From assembly GCA_030512335.1 (NCBI GenBank), contig JAULSU010000001.1, positions 2,790,001 to 2,854,000 of the forward strand: a DNA stretch of 64,000 nt, in the 5' to 3' direction. Both the position numbers and the translations under genes were made by a program. Shown piece after piece: positions 44,430 to 56,380 of the stretch (positions are counted from its first letter, which is position 1; every line of letters starts with the position of its first letter). The notes beneath the pieces are model-generated. The model saw nothing but the letters and a program-made list of their open reading frames with translations, made no database searches and was not told the origin of the DNA. The DNA comes from Immersiella caudata. Lineage: Eukaryota; Ascomycota; Sordariomycetes; Sordariales; Lasiosphaeriaceae.

Positions 44430-46178
44430 ATGGAATCCGTTCCCCTTTCCCCTGCATACCACACCACACTCTTGACTGCGCAACACTGCCGCGCTCACAT
44501 TCACCTCATCTTGGGCTCCAATCCGCTCGCCGCCTCACGAGCAACACAGTCTCTAGCCTCGGGCGCCAAACCCATTCTTATCACACCGACCCCGGAAACA
44601 GAACTTCACTATGCTGTCGCCGCGCACATCGCCTCGGGCGCCGTGACTCATGTTACCCGTCCCTTCCAAGACGAGGACCTTTTGACTCTCGGCCGACCTG
44701 AAGTCGACACAGTTGTCGACGCCGTCTTCATAACCAGTGCGCGGGACCCACTCGCGCCGGCCGTGTCGGCTCTCTGCCGCCGACATCGCATCCCCGTCAA
44801 CGTCGTCGACGCCCCCGCGTTGTGCTCCTTCAGCCTGCTCAGCACTCACACCGATGGCCCGCTGCAGATCGGCGTCACTACCAACGGCCGCGGCTGCAAG
44901 CTCGCAAGCCGCATCCGCAGGGAGGTAGCGGCCGCATTGCCGTCCGGCCTCGGCAGCGCATGCGCCAAACTCGGCGATGTCCGGCGCCGGATCGTCGAGG
45001 AGGACTGCAAGGCCCGCGCCGTCCGCCCCTCGGCCGAGGAAGACGAAGGCGTCGATGACTCTGTCGATCAAATCGCAACCTTCAACAAGCTCATCACCGA
45101 TGCTGACGCCGACGCCGTCAAGACACGCCGCATGCGCTGGCTCGCCCAAGTATGCGAATACTGGCCCCTCAAACGTCTCGCCTCCATCACCGACTCCGAT
45201 GTTGCCGCCGTCTTAACCTCCTACCACACAACCTCGCCATCCCCAGAACCCACCACAAACCCCAAACCCACCACAAACCCCAAACCCACCACCCTTGGCC
45301 GGATCATCCTCGCCGGCTCCGGCCCCGGACACCCGGATCTCCTCACCCGCGCCACCCACAAAGCGATCCAATCCGCCGACCTCATCCTCGCCGACAAGCT
45401 CGTCCCCTCAGGTGTCCTCGACCTCGTCCCCCGCCGCACCCCCGTCTCCATCGCTCGCAAATTCCCCGGCAACGCGGACCGCGCCCAAGAAGAACTCCTC
45501 TCGCAAGCCTTGGACGGTGTTCGCGCCGGGAAAACCGTCCTCCGCCTCAAACAAGGCGACCCCTTCATCTACGGCCGCGGCGGCGAGGAAGTCGCCTTCT
45601 TTCGGGCTCATGGGCTCGGGGATGCAGTCACCGTCTTGCCGGGAATAACGAGCAGTTTGAGCGCGCCGCTGTTTGCGGGGATCCCGGCTACGCAGCGGGA
45701 CGTGGCGGATCAAGTGTTGATCTGTACGGGTACAGGCAAGAAGGGGAAGGCACCGGTGCCACCGGGCTATGTGCGGAGCAGGACGGTGGTGTTTTTGATG
45801 GCGCTGCATCGGATTGGAGGGCTAGTTGGGGAGTTGACTACGTATACGCCTGAGGAGGAGGCCGAGCGGGAGGGGGGGAAGGTTCAAAGGACGAGGGCGC
45901 TGTGGCCGCTGGATACGCCTTGTGCGGTGATCGAGAGGGCGAGTTGTCCCGATCAAAGGGTCATGAGGACGACGTTGAAGCATGTTGCCGACGCGATTGA
46001 GCAGGAGGGGAGTAGACCGCCCGGGTTGCTCGTTGCGGGCAATGCGTGCGAGGCGTTGTACACCCCTGAGAGGGGGCGATCTTGGGTGGTGGAGGAGGGG
46101 TTCAAGGGGTTAGATCTAGACTTGGATTTTGCGCTCAGCCTTGGGGAGGCTGCTCCAACCAAGGTTGCGGCGCCATAG
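44430..46178 (+). CDS. met1: Siroheme synthase Met1 (SUMT with Met8-like N-terminal half)
   Basis: A single exon of 582 residues. The C-terminal half (about 288-540) is uroporphyrinogen-III C-methyltransferase: GRIILAGSGPGHPDLLT, LADKLV, RLKQGDPFIYGRGGEE, and LPGITSS. It makes precorrin-2 for siroheme, the cofactor of sulphite and nitrite reductases. The N-terminal half (about 20-260) resembles CysG/Met8 dehydrogenase-ferrochelatase domains (NAD-binding LILGSNPLAASRATQSL, then VFITSARDP, NVVDAPALCSF, and GRGCKLASRIRREV). A TTNPKP tandem linker at about 275-288 joins the halves. Yeast splits these functions between Met1 and Met8. The ATG at 44430 is the first in the frame; alternative starts upstream are not ATG. 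Confidence 0.92.
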   Translation: MESVPLSPAYHTTLLTAQHCRAHIHLILGSNPLAASRATQSLASGAKPILITPTPETELHYAVAAHIASGAVTHVTRPFQDEDLLTLGRPEVDTVVDAVFITSARDPLAPAVSALCRRHRIPVNVVDAPALCSFSLLSTHTDGPLQIGVTTNGRGCKLASRIRREVAAALPSGLGSACAKLGDVRRRIVEEDCKARAVRPSAEEDEGVDDSVDQIATFNKLITDADADAVKTRRMRWLAQVCEYWPLKRLASITDSDVAAVLTSYHTTSPSPEPTTNPKPTTNPKPTTLGRIILAGSGPGHPDLLTRATHKAIQSADLILADKLVPSGVLDLVPRRTPVSIARKFPGNADRAQEELLSQALDGVRAGKTVLRLKQGDPFIYGRGGEEVAFFRAHGLGDAVTVLPGITSSLSAPLFAGIPATQRDVADQVLICTGTGKKGKAPVPPGYVRSRTVVFLMALHRIGGLVGELTTYTPEEEAEREGGKVQRTRALWPLDTPCAVIERASCPDQRVMRTTLKHVADAIEQEGSRPPGLLVAGNACEALYTPERGRSWVVEEGFKGLDLDLDFALSLGEAAPTKVAAP

Positions 46179-46403
46179 ACGCATAGCGATGTGGCTAGAT
46201 GTTGTAACTCCATAATTCCTGTATACATCATCTAGGGCTTTTGAGGTCCACAAACGTGCCTGTCAAATACCCCTGAAACGCCGTCGCTTGCTTAACCCTG
46301 GCCCTGCACACAAGCACGTCCAATTCCAAACCTCATGATAAATATCCCACAGGCCCGCTCCAGAGACGCTTGCTGGAAATGATTGATGATGAAAGGTATT
46401 AAA

Positions 46404-48758
46404 TCAGGCCGAGGCGTCGCCTTCGACTTCTTCAAAGAGCACCAGCACTGTGCCGGCTTTGCAAATATCCTGTTATAAATGTTAGAATAAATCAACGGTA
46501 GGTTCGGAAACTAAAACGTACCCCTTCCTTATGTGTCAGCTTCTTGATAACACCACTTTGGGGCGACCGAATGACGGTCTCCATCTTCATCGACTCAATG
46601 CTAGATGATCAACACGCGTTAGTTAATATATCCCGGATATGTCGGTGGGTACTCACACAACCAGCGAAGCGCCCTTCCCAACATGCTCGCCCTCCTTAAC
46701 CTCGTTCCTAAGGATCTTGCAAGGCATAGGTGCCACGACGCTCGCCGCTGCTTCCTTCAGCCCGAGGGCCTTCTCGAACCACTTTGGCTCTACCAGCTGC
46801 AGCTCTGTCTTTTCCCCCAACTGAAACACGGTGATGTCGTCTTCTTTAGCCGGGTTCCGTACTAGCGTCGTATCAATTCGCAAGAGAGGGAAAAACGTAG
46901 TCAACCTCGTCTTCGAAGTTGCAAGGTCGGCTTTTGACGCGCAGATGACGTTCTCAAACACAGTTGGCGCTTCGCTACTGCCCTGGCGAGCAATGGCAAT
47001 ATTGAAGAGGTTGTGGCCCCTTTGCGTGATCGAGGCTTGAACCACCTCACCTTCCTCCGCGCTGGTGTCATCTCGAACACGAAAGGCGAACTCACGCTGA
47101 CTCTGGGTGCTCGCTTCGCCAAAACCAAGAGGTGCCCCATGAGAATCGTCAAAAGGCTCCTTAGATGCCTGGGAGATTTGCGAGTTCAGCAAGCCCAATG
47201 CTGCCTGTGCGAAGACCTCGTTGCCTGTATGTCTTGGACGGAACAGCTCGTCTCTCCACTTATCGATGAATCCGGTCTCGACATCGCCCTCGATGAAGGC
47301 TGGGCTGCGGCAGAGCTTCTTCAGGAACTCAATGTTGGTGCTCAGGCCAACCACCTCGTATTCTCGGAGCGCCAACTCCATCTTCCGGATAGCCGTCTCG
47401 CGATCTTTGCCCCTGACAATCAACTTGGCAATCATACCATCGTATGCCTCGGATACAGCATCCCCCTCCACAAAGCCGGCATCTATCCGCACATCCTCTG
47501 ATGTCTTGGGGGTGGAAAGATGAACAAGCTTCCCGGAGTCTGGGAAGAAGCCCTTCTCGGGGTTCTCGGCGTATATCCTAGCTTCGATGGCAGCTCCACG
47601 CTCGTTGATTCGTTCCTCGATCTCCTCCTGCGTGAGCGGCAGCCGCTCCCCAGCGGCGACTCTAAACTGCCACTCGACCAGGTCGGTGCCCGTAACCATC
47701 TCGCTGACGGGATGCTCCACCTGAAGACGCGTGTTCATCTCCATGAAGAAGAACTCCCCGGTCTCTCGGTCCAGGATAAACTCGACCGTCCCGGCACCGA
47801 CGTACCCGACGGCCAGGGCAGCTGTACGAGCCTTGTCCCAGAGGTCTTTCCTGGTTGCATCGTCCAGAAGGGGTGCTGGACTCTCTTCAAGAATCTTCTG
47901 GTGTCGCCTTTGCACGCTGCAGTCTCTCTCACCAAGCGCAACGCAGTTGCCGTACCTGTCGGCAAAGACTTGCACCTCGACATGTCGCGGCCGCTGTACA
48001 TATCGCTCCACCAACATCACCTCACCGCCCTCACCAAAACTCGCACGCGCCTCCGCCCGCGCACTCCCAAGCTGGGCCACAAACTCATCTTCTGTACGGA
48101 CAATGCGCATTCCCTTGCCGCCACCACCCTTGACGCTCTTGAGAAGGACAGGAAAGCCAACCTCGCGCGCCCTGGCTAGCAGCTGCTCCGCAGCCTGATC
48201 TGTACCGTGGTAACCTGGTACGCATGGTACGCCAGCCGCCGTCATGATTTCCTTGCTGCGAGCCTTGTCACCCATGTCGGCCATCGCGCGGGCAGGGGGC
48301 CCAACAAACACGATGCCAGCATCCTCGCAGGCTTGGGCGAAGGCGGGGTTCTCACTGAGGAAGCCGTAGCCGGGGTGGAGGGCTTGGATGCCATGTTGGC
48401 GCGCAAGGGCAACAATGCGCGGCCCGTCGAGGTAAGAAGACGAAGATGGACCGAGGGCTAGCGAGTTTGCGCTGCAGCGCGCGTGCTGGGCTTGTGCATC
48501 GACGTCGGTGTACAGCGTTGTTGTGCTTATACCCATTGCAGCGGCTGTGCGCGCAATACGGAGAGCAATCTCGCCGCGATTGGCAATCAGTAGCGAGGTG
48601 ATGGGCTTCACATTGGCCGTATTGCTAGAACAAGCGGCGTGTGTCGCGATCGGCGCCGCTGTGGAGGGATAGACAACTGGGGGGAACAGACGAGGGGCTG
48701 TCGCAGAGCCCAGGGCGGGCACCCGAAGGCGTCGAGAAGTGCGCTTGATGGATCGCAT
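46404..48758 (-). CDS. mccA: 3-Methylcrotonyl-CoA carboxylase alpha (biotin) subunit
   Basis: Exons 48758-46657, 46600-46522 and 46469-46404; 2247 nt, 748 residues. It is the mitochondrial biotin-carboxylase subunit of leucine breakdown. A basic, Ser/Ala-rich presequence (about 1-45) precedes LIANRGEIALRIARTAAAMG. The ATP-grasp domain shows LLKSVKGGGGKGMRIV, ERYVQRPRHVEVQVFAD, QRRHQKILEE, and MNTRLQVEHPVSEMVTG. A central linker domain is followed by the biotinyl domain. The biotin-accepting Lys is K706 in IESMKME, reached only after splicing exon 2. The last exon encodes DICKAGTVLVLFEEVEG and the stop. The beta subunit and isovaleryl-CoA dehydrogenase genes, often neighbours in fungi, are not in this window. 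Confidence 0.95.
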
Positions 48759-49626
48759 CGTAATAGTGCCAGGGTTCTTTCAGCTTCCTGGCGCGGCTAA
48801 CTGGTGAAATCCAATGCCTTGGAGAGCTTGTCGTCAAGATGGGTGCGAGGGGCCGAAGGGAGTTATCAAGTTCGGTCCGGCAGAGCTGAGCCGCTACTAG
48901 CCGGTGCCCCTGGCACTCCGAGTACCTCGTGACACTCTTCCCAGCATTCACTGCGCTGGAAATGTCCTGGAGTGCCACAGTCGCTTGGGGTTCAGAGAAA
49001 CACGAAAGAATTACGCCTGCGTGGCCCTGAGTGGACAATTGATGTTGAGCACACGTCAAGCAATGGTCAAGTATTATGCCGTCCCTACTGGGCGATGGCT
49101 TGGCTTCGATCTTGCGAGCTCCCGCCGCGGCGATTCAAGGCCTATTGATCTTGGTGACCGCCTTCTCCGATGGAATGATCGTATACCCCGTGGTGGCCCG
49201 CTCTATGTACCTAAGCTGCGACAGTCGTCGTGTGTCTGTCGGGTCCTCCGTCGCCGCTCTTCAAGGAGCCATTGCCAGCCTCCTTGGCTGGTTCAAGGGA
49301 CGTCATCGCTCACTGACAGGGGTAGTCTGCCCCGCAGTGTTTAGTAAGCCCCTGGAGATCGAAACGACAGGGATGGACCCCTCCATCACCGGCATCTCTC
49401 ATCGATATTTCGGAAGCTTGCTCATACGATTGACGAAGTCGCCTCTTTGAGCTGGATTTCACTTATAAGCATCGGATTCCACCGTCGCATATATCACAAA
49501 CCGCCACACCCCCCGTTTTCTTTGGTCCTTCACCGTTCCCCGCACGATTACCACACCAACCCCTCCCCCCGAGACCATCATCAGATCGAGCCATCTGTCC
49601 GCCTCCAACGCCAGCTCACCGCGATC
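48759..49626. promoter_or_regulatory. Divergent promoter region (mccA / split-barrel protein)
   Basis: 868 bp between divergent starts. No supported gene. CCACACC/CCCC-rich leader sequence precedes the plus-strand gene. Confidence 0.5.
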
Positions 49627-50446
49627 ATGGAGCACCAAATACCATTGAACCACGAGGCTTCAGCAGGCGAAACGCACTTACAAACCACCGCCGAGCTTCC
49701 AATAGAGGTGGTGCAATGTCTCGAGAACGCCCGCTTCCTCCACTTGGCGACATGCACCGACAACATCCCCCACGTTTCCCTCATGAACTACACCTATATG
49801 CCCTCGTCACCGTACTCTTTGAGCCCGGTCATCGTCATGACCACCAATCCGGCCAGTAAAAAGATGAACAACCTCGTCGCGAACCCCAACGTCTCTCTAC
49901 TCGTGCACGACTGTATGAGCATCCCCCCTCCCGCCTTTCCCAGTCCGAGCTCACTGCTAACCATGCAAACCAGGGGTCTCCCACCGTCCCTCCACCGCGA
50001 CGGCCCGACGACTGTCGGGTAGCGGGCGCATCTCCCCCGGACCGGGCCCCGAACCTCGCGGCCCACAATCCTCACTAGCTACGTTGCTATTCAACCTCAA
50101 CTCTAGCGCCGTATCGTCCATCAGTGCCACCATCAACGGCGTTGCCCGCCTAGTCGAACACGGGTCTGAAGAGGAGAACTTCTACCGTCAGAGGCACCTC
50201 GAGAACAACACGTTTGAGAATGAGTCACCGACGAGCCTCTTTAGGAGAGAGAGCGTCGCGCCGGGTGAGCAGGAAGGAGAGGGTGCCTGGTTTGTAGCAG
50301 GGGAGGATGTGCGTGTGGTTGTTGTGGGCATCCGTGATGTCCGTATTGCGGACTGGAAAGGTGCTGTGCGGGACTGGGTCATCGTCCCAGGGGACAACAG
50401 TCAAAACACTCCAGCCGCGGCGAACGGTATCAACGGCGTGCGCTGA
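49627..50446 (+). CDS. FMN-binding split-barrel (PNPOx-like) protein
   Basis: Exons 49627-49912 and 49974-50446; 759 nt, 252 residues. It belongs to the pyridoxamine-5'-phosphate-oxidase-like fold group; the closest named relatives by pattern are yeast YLR456W and YPR172W, whose function is unknown. Visible features: ELPIEVVQCLENARFLHLAT, a central strand with IPHVSLMNY, VIVMTTNPASKKMNNLVANP (flavin phosphate region), and LLVHDWVSHRP across the splice. It continues with ATINGVARLV and VVVVGIRDVRIADWKG, an Arg/Trp strand typical of the dimer interface. A disordered SGSGRISPGPGPEPRG insert is unusual. I do not claim catalytic PNPOx activity. Confidence 0.82.
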
Positions 50447-50792
50447 GGCTGGTGGATGGCTCCATGACGCGCAGTCAACAATCTTTAATGTTTTTTTTCG
50501 TTGAGGAAGACTGATACAGGAAAAGCCCAGTCGTCGTTCAGATGTTCTAGTGCATCTTACAAAGCGCGACCACATTGCTAATGATACATTTCAGCCTCAC
50601 TCGAAACATCGCTGTATCCCCGCTGAAGATGTCCGTCTATGAAATTCCGCCTCGTTTCCTGCCAATTTTTACTGGCACGTGCCTATCGTGTACCTTGAAT
50701 ATGGCACCATAACGCCAGCCAAAAAAAAACAGTTTCCCAAAACTGAGCGTCCAAGTACAGAAAGCAAACGCAAGGCCTATAAAGGACCACTA
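50447..50792. other. Convergent intergenic spacer
   Basis: 346 bp between two convergent genes. No gene is seen; it contains poly-T and poly-A runs suited to 3' ends. Confidence 0.5.
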
Positions 50793-52620
50793 TCACTTCG
50801 CCCACTCGACAACCTCGAGCGCACACATGACAAGAAGAAGAGTGGATGGGAGGATCCTAGAGGTGAGAGTGGTTAGTGCTGGCCAGAAGAAATTTGACGA
50901 GAAGCCAAACTTACCAGATCACATAGCTTTGAAACAGGATCTTTCCCATTACCGTCTCGTACACGTTATTGATTTGGCATATCTGAGCCAGCTGGAGAGC
51001 GCTCGGTGCACCCGTGAGAAGGAAGCAGACGATGACGAAGATCGGGTCGTCTAAAATACTGATAGGAACGTACTTGGCGAAGATGGCAAGGACAGGAGCC
51101 ATGATCAAAGTTGGGAGAAGCATCCGACAAATCAGTGAGGCAACTAAAAGGCGCGTTCCAATCTGCTTCTCTTCGGCATCCGCATCGTCGCGCTTCTGCG
51201 TGTTGCGCGCCAAGTTGGCTCCCAGCACAACCAAAATCAGAGGCACAGCAACGCCGGCCGACGATTTGATCGCGCTGGTCACGCTAGTGTTGATGAAAGA
51301 CTCTTCCTCAAAGAACAGCTTCTGCAGGTCTGGGACAGAGGCAACGATGACGGCGATGAGCATGGCCCACAGAGGTGGATTCATGAATTCCCAGAGGAAT
51401 GCGTACACACGCAGCCAAACGCGATACAGACCGGAAAGAGCAACTTGGATCGATTTTGGGAGGCGGTTGAACATCTGGCGGGAGAAATTGACGACCTTCC
51501 TGGAAATCCTCGACTTGAAGCTTTTGCAAGCTGGCTTCGTACGCACCCAGAGACCCTTGATACCCGATGGTGTTTCTGGTTCGTCGCTGGCTCGGATGCG
51601 AGGGAATGACAAGATTCCGTCCACATCAGCGTCACCGTTAAAGTGGCCCTGGATGTTGCTGTGCAGCGCCGGGGGCTGGCCCTTGACATAGTCCTTGCGG
51701 ATGGTATCGCTCTCGTCCTCCGACTCGCTGGGAGAACCCCTCGATGACCCAACTACTGGCGTCCGGCCGGCTGGCTCGAAAATATCCGAACCATCTGTCT
51801 GTGATGGGCTCCTGGGGGCGTGCGTCACGCCTTCGTCGACGATCTCATTGGGGTCGATACCCAAGAGAAGGCTCTGCTCTTCGTCCGAAAAACTTTCTGC
51901 TAGATACCTCCCCTCCTCGGCGGACTCGTCGTTATACTCATCGTATTTGTCCTTCGGTGCAAGCAGGACATGATACCCCCAGCTCCATCTGACAAGTTGA
52001 CCAAGCTGCTGAAATATCATGAGATACAAAATGCCGCGGGCGGCAACTTCGTCGTCATTGTCGCCTGGAATTCTGTCCCAATGCAGCCCTTTCAATGTTT
52101 GCGACAGAGAGATCACCAAGGATATCGGTAGCGAGTTGGAGTTTCCAAACACACCCATGGCCGTGACGAAGTTCGAAGCCCTCTTGTTGAAGCCGAAGCA
52201 TTTTGTTACAACCGTGGCGACCAGGTACGAGACCAATGTCTGGATAACGAAGATGATCGGTATTACACCAAGCTCGACCAACTTGTCGGCATTAAGTTGC
52301 GATGCGAGCTTCGTGAAGACTATACCACGTTAGTAAGACCCACTCGATTCATCAATGGAGTGGAAAGGGGAGCTCATACTCAGGCATGGCGTAAAGAGCA
52401 TAACGTTGAGGTTGGCGAGAAACTTTTGCTTATCCGCATCAAAGTGTCCTAGACGAGCAATAATGTATCCTGGCAAGCTGACGCACACGACCTCCAGGAC
52501 TGCGCCGAAAACCAGAACGATGAGGTGGTCGAGTGACGGGTGGGAATCGTGTGGTTGTTTGGTGAATACCACAAATGGAGATGCTATCCTCATAGTGCTC
52601 CGATCCCATGCATCGCCCAT
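50793..52620 (-). CDS. Auxin-efflux-carrier (AEC) family membrane transporter
   Basis: Exons 52620-52380, 52319-50915 and 50856-50793; 1710 nt, 569 residues. Fungal members (yeast Ecm3/YNL095C type) are of unknown substrate, probably ER. The N-terminal membrane block includes LIVLVFGAVLEVVCVSLPGY, PCLIFTKLASQL across the splice, and GVFGNSNSLPISLV, with the conserved NSNSLP signature. A long acidic/Ser-rich central loop (about 195-330) contains SESEDESDT. The C-terminal block has NPPLWAMLIAV, VPLILVVLGANLA and VCFLLTGAPSALQLAQI. The last exon restores SYVIWILPSTLLLV and the usual VVEWAK end. The start at 52620 is not certain, as another in-frame ATG (MRIAS) lies 9 codons inside. Confidence 0.88.
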
Positions 52621-55600
52621 GGTCAGCCGGAACGACGTCGGCGACCGTATCTCGGGGAACCACATCGCGTCTTTGTCCTGATCTGTCCGGCAGATACTGT
52701 CGATATGGCTGATGAAATTCAGCGGGGAGGGCGGGATCGACCCTTCGAAGGGCAGGATCCGTGATATAGATACAGTCCTCGGAAGAGCCGGAGTTCGAGC
52801 TGCGCGAGTGGTTGGTCTTGTTCCAAGGAGTGTTTGAGGCCGCTGACTGTGGAGTGTTCACACAGCAACAGCGAACAATGAATTTCGATGGGGTGACGTG
52901 ACTCGTGCCGAGACCTGTTTGTGTTCGGCCACAATTGGACTTTTGGATATAGAAAAGAGAAAGCAAGAACACGCGGTGAAAAGGGAAAAGACAGTACTGA
53001 AAACGAGACAAAAAACTGAGGCCTTTTCAGAGAAGTGACAGATTGGTTTGGGTCACGATAAGAAAAACGCCTACCGACGCCACAGCCAGTCGACGAAGAT
53101 GATGGGATTCCCTGGTCCAAAAAGGCAAGGGGCGCCTAAATGGACCTGACGCAATCTGTTAGGCCGGAACCTTTGATGTCATCATTGGAACCAATGAATG
53201 GATATAGATTTCTGGAAAGTAGCTTTATCCTGGGAGCTGAGACAGTACTCACTTAACACCACCATCGGAGGCCCCACGTTGCTTCCGCAACGGGTGCGCC
53301 GCAGCAAGCCCAGCTCACCGAATCCACTGTGAGAGGCCCATCTCAAGCCGCCAGCCCACAAGAAAAGCGCAAAATGACGTTGAGCTTACAGGTAGCCTTG
53401 GCGTAACTGTGGGCTGAAAACACAGCGTCGGGTACAAAGCAACGACCTCTTCTGCTGATGAAAGCCTCCGCAACATTGACGCAACCAAGAGAACGTGTCT
53501 CTGCCTTGGTTTCCTGTTGGCCCAGCTGGGCGGAGCGAATTGCAGTTGTCCACATCAAAACCCGCACTCAATGGCGAAGAGAATTACAATGGCAGCAATG
53601 GCTGACTGTCATACCCTGGCAACCTAAGTGGGTCGCGCAGCCCTTTCCCGAGGATTTAGGAAGTGTGATTTCCGACTTGATCCAGACCATGCCAGATGAA
53701 AAACCAATGTCTACCTATTCGCACCATACGTACGCATACATAACCCTCGCCATCGATAAACCTTACCGCCACCATCACCATTACCAAGAAGCCCTAAGGC
53801 CTCTTTTAACGTAAAAGAAGGTGTCTGGGCTAGCTAGAGAGGCATATAGGTCAGTAAATACCTCTCGTTATCTAGTTTAGAAGAAACCCTGGGAACTGGG
53901 CCTTAGGAGTGGGCAGTTGGGGGTTATGTGTAGGGATAATAGACACTCTCAAACCAAAATTGCCCGAAAACGTCCTTGCGCAGCCCATGCTGGCCTTGAA
54001 GACTCAGCCCATCGCATCTGATTGCCCGATTCTGTCAGCAGTACAACCTGAGAAGGGAACCTCTTCCAGAATGCCTCAGCGAAGGCGAAGCGACGCGCGG
54101 ATGTTGACGCATATCGCTTATTGTTCAGCTATCGGCTGCTGGACCCCCCATTGAAGCGCATTGTGACGGTCTGGCATGTGAATTGCTGCCTAGCACTCTT
54201 CGGTCGCGATAAGAGCTCCCCTTCAGCATTTTCAAAGCTGTGGAACAAATGTGCTGTGGCAATCCAGCCCCTGCGTGCGCGATGCAGCTGGGACAAACAG
54301 TCCTCATTGGACAGGGACCTCCCCTCCGACGACAACAACAACCTGAAGCAAGCTAAACAGCCTTCCCTTTTCTCAGCGCTGACAGTGAAGGCAGATGACA
54401 AGTGCGGTTCTCCCAAGGTCCAGCTCGAGACATCCCTAAAGCTGGAACTTGCGTAAGTCGCTGTCAAAGTCTTCACAGGCTCTGGAATGTGAGCCTCATC
54501 CATAACTTGGAAGTTCGCCGCTTCTGCACTTCAGCCCCAACTAGATGCCTGATACAACCTCGCGGGATTTGAGAGCTCCATCGATGCATCTCGGTTCTGA
54601 CCTGAAAGGATACACTAGCTCGAGACTCCGTGACACCGCAACTATGCGTAGGACGTCCACGGGTGGTCTCGAACGGGAATTTAGAACGCTGATCGTGTCT
54701 GCCGCAAACCACGAGGACGTCTAGGGCAAGGGAGGGCTCCCACAAGCCGAGATCTGCAATGAGGCGCCAGGCAACAGACGATGCCGCATCGCTTCCAGCA
54801 TCGCATCTGCGGATGCATCTTGATTTTGGAGCAACAGTTGGGCAGGACTCAAAGATCATTGGGACAGCAGGCTGCGGCCCCGCTGTTGTTGAGCTACTCC
54901 TGCAGCGCGAGCCGAATTCTCCTGCATATCAGCTGCAATATCGCTGTGCCAGCCGCCCCTACTTAGAATCACTCTCATGGCACACTGCACCATGAATACT
55001 ATGGGCGCGATGGTATCATAACTCCATCCAAGGATCGTCAAGGAGAACATCACGTGGAGGGCACACGCCTGCTGGGCATTGTGACCTGGCACTGCAGATC
55101 GATGCCACTAGTTTTCCTTGAGCCTCAAACTCCTCCACTCCGCCTCGTCTGAAAGCGTTCATGGCGTTTCAGAAAACGAAACGAACACCTTGGTTCTGTT
55201 GTTCGGCTTTCTCATGACGCAAAGGGAGCGGTGTTTTTGGCCAATACTGGTGTTGCAGTGCAGAGGGCATCGCTTGGTGAGGCTTCCATGGGGGTGCGGG
55301 CGGCTCAGGTCACGTCAGCGGGCCGTTGTGGGCACCTTGAGGCCGCTGCCGAGTGGCAGAATTTGACCCCGCGAGATGCCTCAGACGTCATACCTCAGCC
55401 TAGGCAGAGAGCCCAGATGTGCCCCGCAGCACATCGAGTATTCTGCAGACAACCTACCAAAACCACCCCAAGTGGACCACTATCGGTCCGCAATGAGGAA
55501 AATAGGAGCCAGTGTTTCGAGAGGCTATTGAACTCCTATTGCCACAGCTTTCTGACAAGCTTCTTGCCTGACGACGCCCCACCAGAGGGGTGAAGATCAG

Positions 55601-56380
55601 GCAAGAGACAGTAGTAGTGGGTGCTAGGTCGAGGCGACTTGCTTGGTTCACTGCAGTGCGACGTGTAAGCAAATCGTGGAAGTGGCGGCAGTCTACTTGG
55701 AGAAGCAAAATCCGGCATGCCTTGTGATGCAGAAGCAGGGCAGAAAAAGCAGCAAGGGTCCATCCAAAGCTTGATCCTTGCCAACGCAACACGGTTACAA
55801 CGTTTGGGAAGAGAAAGGGCTAACCAGAAAGGAGGGGGCAAATAGCGGAGCAAATGCCCCTGCCCTGCCCTGCCCGCAACCCGCTGTTTAACAACCTCAA
55901 TGGGCCGGCAGACCACATTTCGGTCTCGAATCTAAGAACACCCGCTTTCGCTGACACTTTCCCATCTCTTCCCCCAGCTGCCTGATCTTTCTTGGCATGA
56001 AGTGAGTTCCACCGGCGCCCCTCACGCATCGCTTCGTCTGCTGGGTTGCTTGGTCATCCGAGCTTGTTTGCCCTCGTTCGTTCCCGCTTCCGGCGCACAC
56101 ATCGAGCGAGCTCTCAACAGCGTGCTTCGGCCTACGACCCAGAAAACGTACAGAACACCCAACCGTCAGAACCAGCTTCCGCTTGCCTGAGATACCTGGC
56201 AGAAGTCGAACCCTGCTGGACCGGCGCGCCGCCCCCGTTGAGCCAGACGCTCGAGGTCGCATATTGAGGATCCCCGTCAGCAAAACCTTAAAACCGCCCA
56301 GCACAGCCGTTTTGAAGCACATGTCACCCACGAGGTAGACACGACACTTCGGCACCACAAAACCAAGCACATCCACGGCC
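52621..56380. other. Intergenic between AEC gene and pbs2
   Basis: 3.76 kb between divergent starts. No recognisable gene. The final 400 bp read as a pyrimidine/CA-rich leader for pbs2. Open frames here, including a 445-codon minus-strand frame entering pbs2, lack domains. Confidence 0.45.
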
